The translations under genes were made by a program, and so were the position numbers. From NCBI GenBank assembly GCA_963924555.1, contig OZ004597.1, positions 1,302,001-1,366,000 on the forward strand: DNA of 64,000 nucleotides. The letters are read 5' to 3'. This stretch comes from Crambe crambe. Taxonomy: Eukaryota; Porifera; Demospongiae; Poecilosclerida; Crambeidae. Below the pieces are notes generated by a model that saw only the letters and a list, made by a program, of their open reading frames with translations, was not told where the DNA came from and searched no databases. Positions 63,201 to 64,000 of the stretch are shown here, one piece after another; the first letter of the stretch is position 1; each line of letters begins with the position of its first letter.

Positions 63201-64000
63201 TTTGGAACTAACCAATTAATAATTTATTTACTGCTCTTGTTGTGTGAAGAGCTGGGCTGTTGGAACGGATGCCCATATTCAGTTCCAAATCTGAAGAGAG
63301 CATTACAGAGGTGACAACGGAAGTTGCAAAACCCAATATAATGGTATGTAGGTTATTAGCTCAATGGACTTGGAGGGTTATCATGAGGTGGTGGCATTTG
63401 CAGCCTTCTACACAAACTACCAATCAAGAATCTTCACTTTTGGATCTGCTGGGAGGAGGCAATGACTCTCAAGCACAGGTCTCGTCCGTACCCCTTCCTG
63501 CAAGTTCAAGTGACAGTGGAGGTGGGGCTCTACTAGACTTGTTGGGGCTGGATGCCCCAACACCCTCCACTGCTTCCACTGGAACTACTGTCATGCCATC
63601 GATGAATGGAGGAGGGGACATGACCGCAGGTCTGATGGACCTGTTAGGAGGAGGAGGGGGAGGAGGTGGTGGATTCGTACCAAGTGAGTAAACATTTCCT
63701 AACCAATTATGAAAATCATCAGCTGTTCATTTTATCTGAAAGATTCTCAGGGAGAAATACCAGATATCATTGCCTTTGAAAAGAATGGTTTGAAGATCAT
63801 ATTTTCATTTAGCCGGCCTGATCCTGCCAATGGTGCTATGGTGTCTATCACCCTCAAAGCCTCCAACTCCAACCTCTCGCCTATCTCTGACTTCATATTC
63901 CAGGCTGCTGTCCCAAAGGTATGTATCTATGGTGGGCATTAATTGGTGTATCTGCAGCTGTTGTATAATCTTTCTTTATTGTAAACTTGTAGGCATTCCA
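60231..64000 (+). CDS. AP1G1: AP-1 complex subunit gamma (gamma-adaptin), 3' partial
   Basis: The large subunit of the clathrin adaptor AP-1 at the trans-Golgi and endosomes. The start [20 protein letters not shown] fits the adaptin trunk, and the following exons are very close to human AP1G1: [89 protein letters not shown] and [20 protein letters not shown]. The hinge has clathrin-box-like motifs ([27 protein letters not shown]) and a Gly run. The ear domain begins ([20 protein letters not shown]) and is cut by the window edge. About 15 exons seen; there is no break in frame. Confidence 0.95.
61310..61379 (+). repeat. 27-base direct repeat in an AP1G intron
   Basis: Two perfect copies (61310-61336 and 61353-61379) of a unit starting acaagaatttactaagcaaa, separated by 16 bases. 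Confidence 0.9.

Overview
The window is nuclear DNA of an early-branching animal, most likely a demosponge. It is AT-rich and gene-dense, and most genes are cut by introns of about 45-100 bases with plain gt...ag borders. Many encoded proteins are animal-type, or matched here to human counterparts (PDS5, GNPDA, COMMD7, GDP-fucose synthase, SLC10A7, cathepsin O, ARFRP1, HPF1, Fringe-like enzymes, TTC29, AP-1 gamma). The receptor repertoire (TIR receptors with an IgGFc-binding ectodomain, an SRCR-rich receptor tyrosine kinase) fits a sponge. The species is not determined. Coordinates are genomic spans from start to stop codon with introns included. Exon joins were read by eye from splice sites and reading frame.

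Layout, left to right. 0-2 kb: an intronless GIY-YIG nuclease-domain protein of unknown family. 2.5-9.5 kb: PDS5 (minus), divergent from GNPDA (plus, 9.9-11 kb). 11-16.2 kb (minus): a secreted-type EEP phosphatase/nuclease, a DEP-domain protein and COMMD7, the last sharing a promoter with RPL4 (plus). 17.8-19 kb: EFG1-like rRNA-processing factor. 19-24.3 kb: two tandem membrane receptors with IgGFc-binding ectodomain, one transmembrane helix and a cytoplasmic TIR domain. 24.8-26.4 kb: an intronless GPCR. 26.5-33.6 kb: a Golgi sulfotransferase divergent from a CLC-3/4/5-type chloride/proton exchanger. 33.8-36.8 kb: GDP-L-fucose synthase and two duplicated tiny membrane proteins. 36.9-44 kb: a type II glycosyltransferase, SLC10A7, cathepsin O and ARFRP1. 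44.1-45.9 kb: HPF1 with an N-terminal PBZ finger. 46-53.7 kb: a receptor tyrosine kinase with three SRCR domains and a Frizzled-like CRD. 53.9-57.6 kb: two tandem Fringe-like glycosyltransferases. 57.7-59.9 kb: TTC29, with an RFX X-box just upstream. 60.2 kb to the edge: AP-1 gamma adaptin, cut by the window end.

The genes are mainly unrelated housekeeping and signalling loci packed head to head or tail to tail. One loose theme is surface glycan and secretory-route biology (sulfotransferase, fucose synthase, glycosyltransferase, two Fringe-like enzymes, ARFRP1, AP-1 gamma, CLC, SLC10A7). Another is surface sensing (TIR receptors, GPCR, SRCR-FZ kinase). Three gene pairs look like local tandem duplications.

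The strongest candidates for undescribed biology are the paired IgGFc-TIR receptors, the SRCR-FZ receptor kinase and the GIY-YIG protein. A recurring oddity is that splice sites sit inside or next to simple repeats: exon-derived minisatellite and triplicated acceptor in the CLC gene, a donor formed by a GT microsatellite in the kinase, a poly-C acceptor tract in the fucose synthase, and a (CT)21 tract in SLC10A7. No tRNA, rRNA, CRISPR array or intact transposon was seen.
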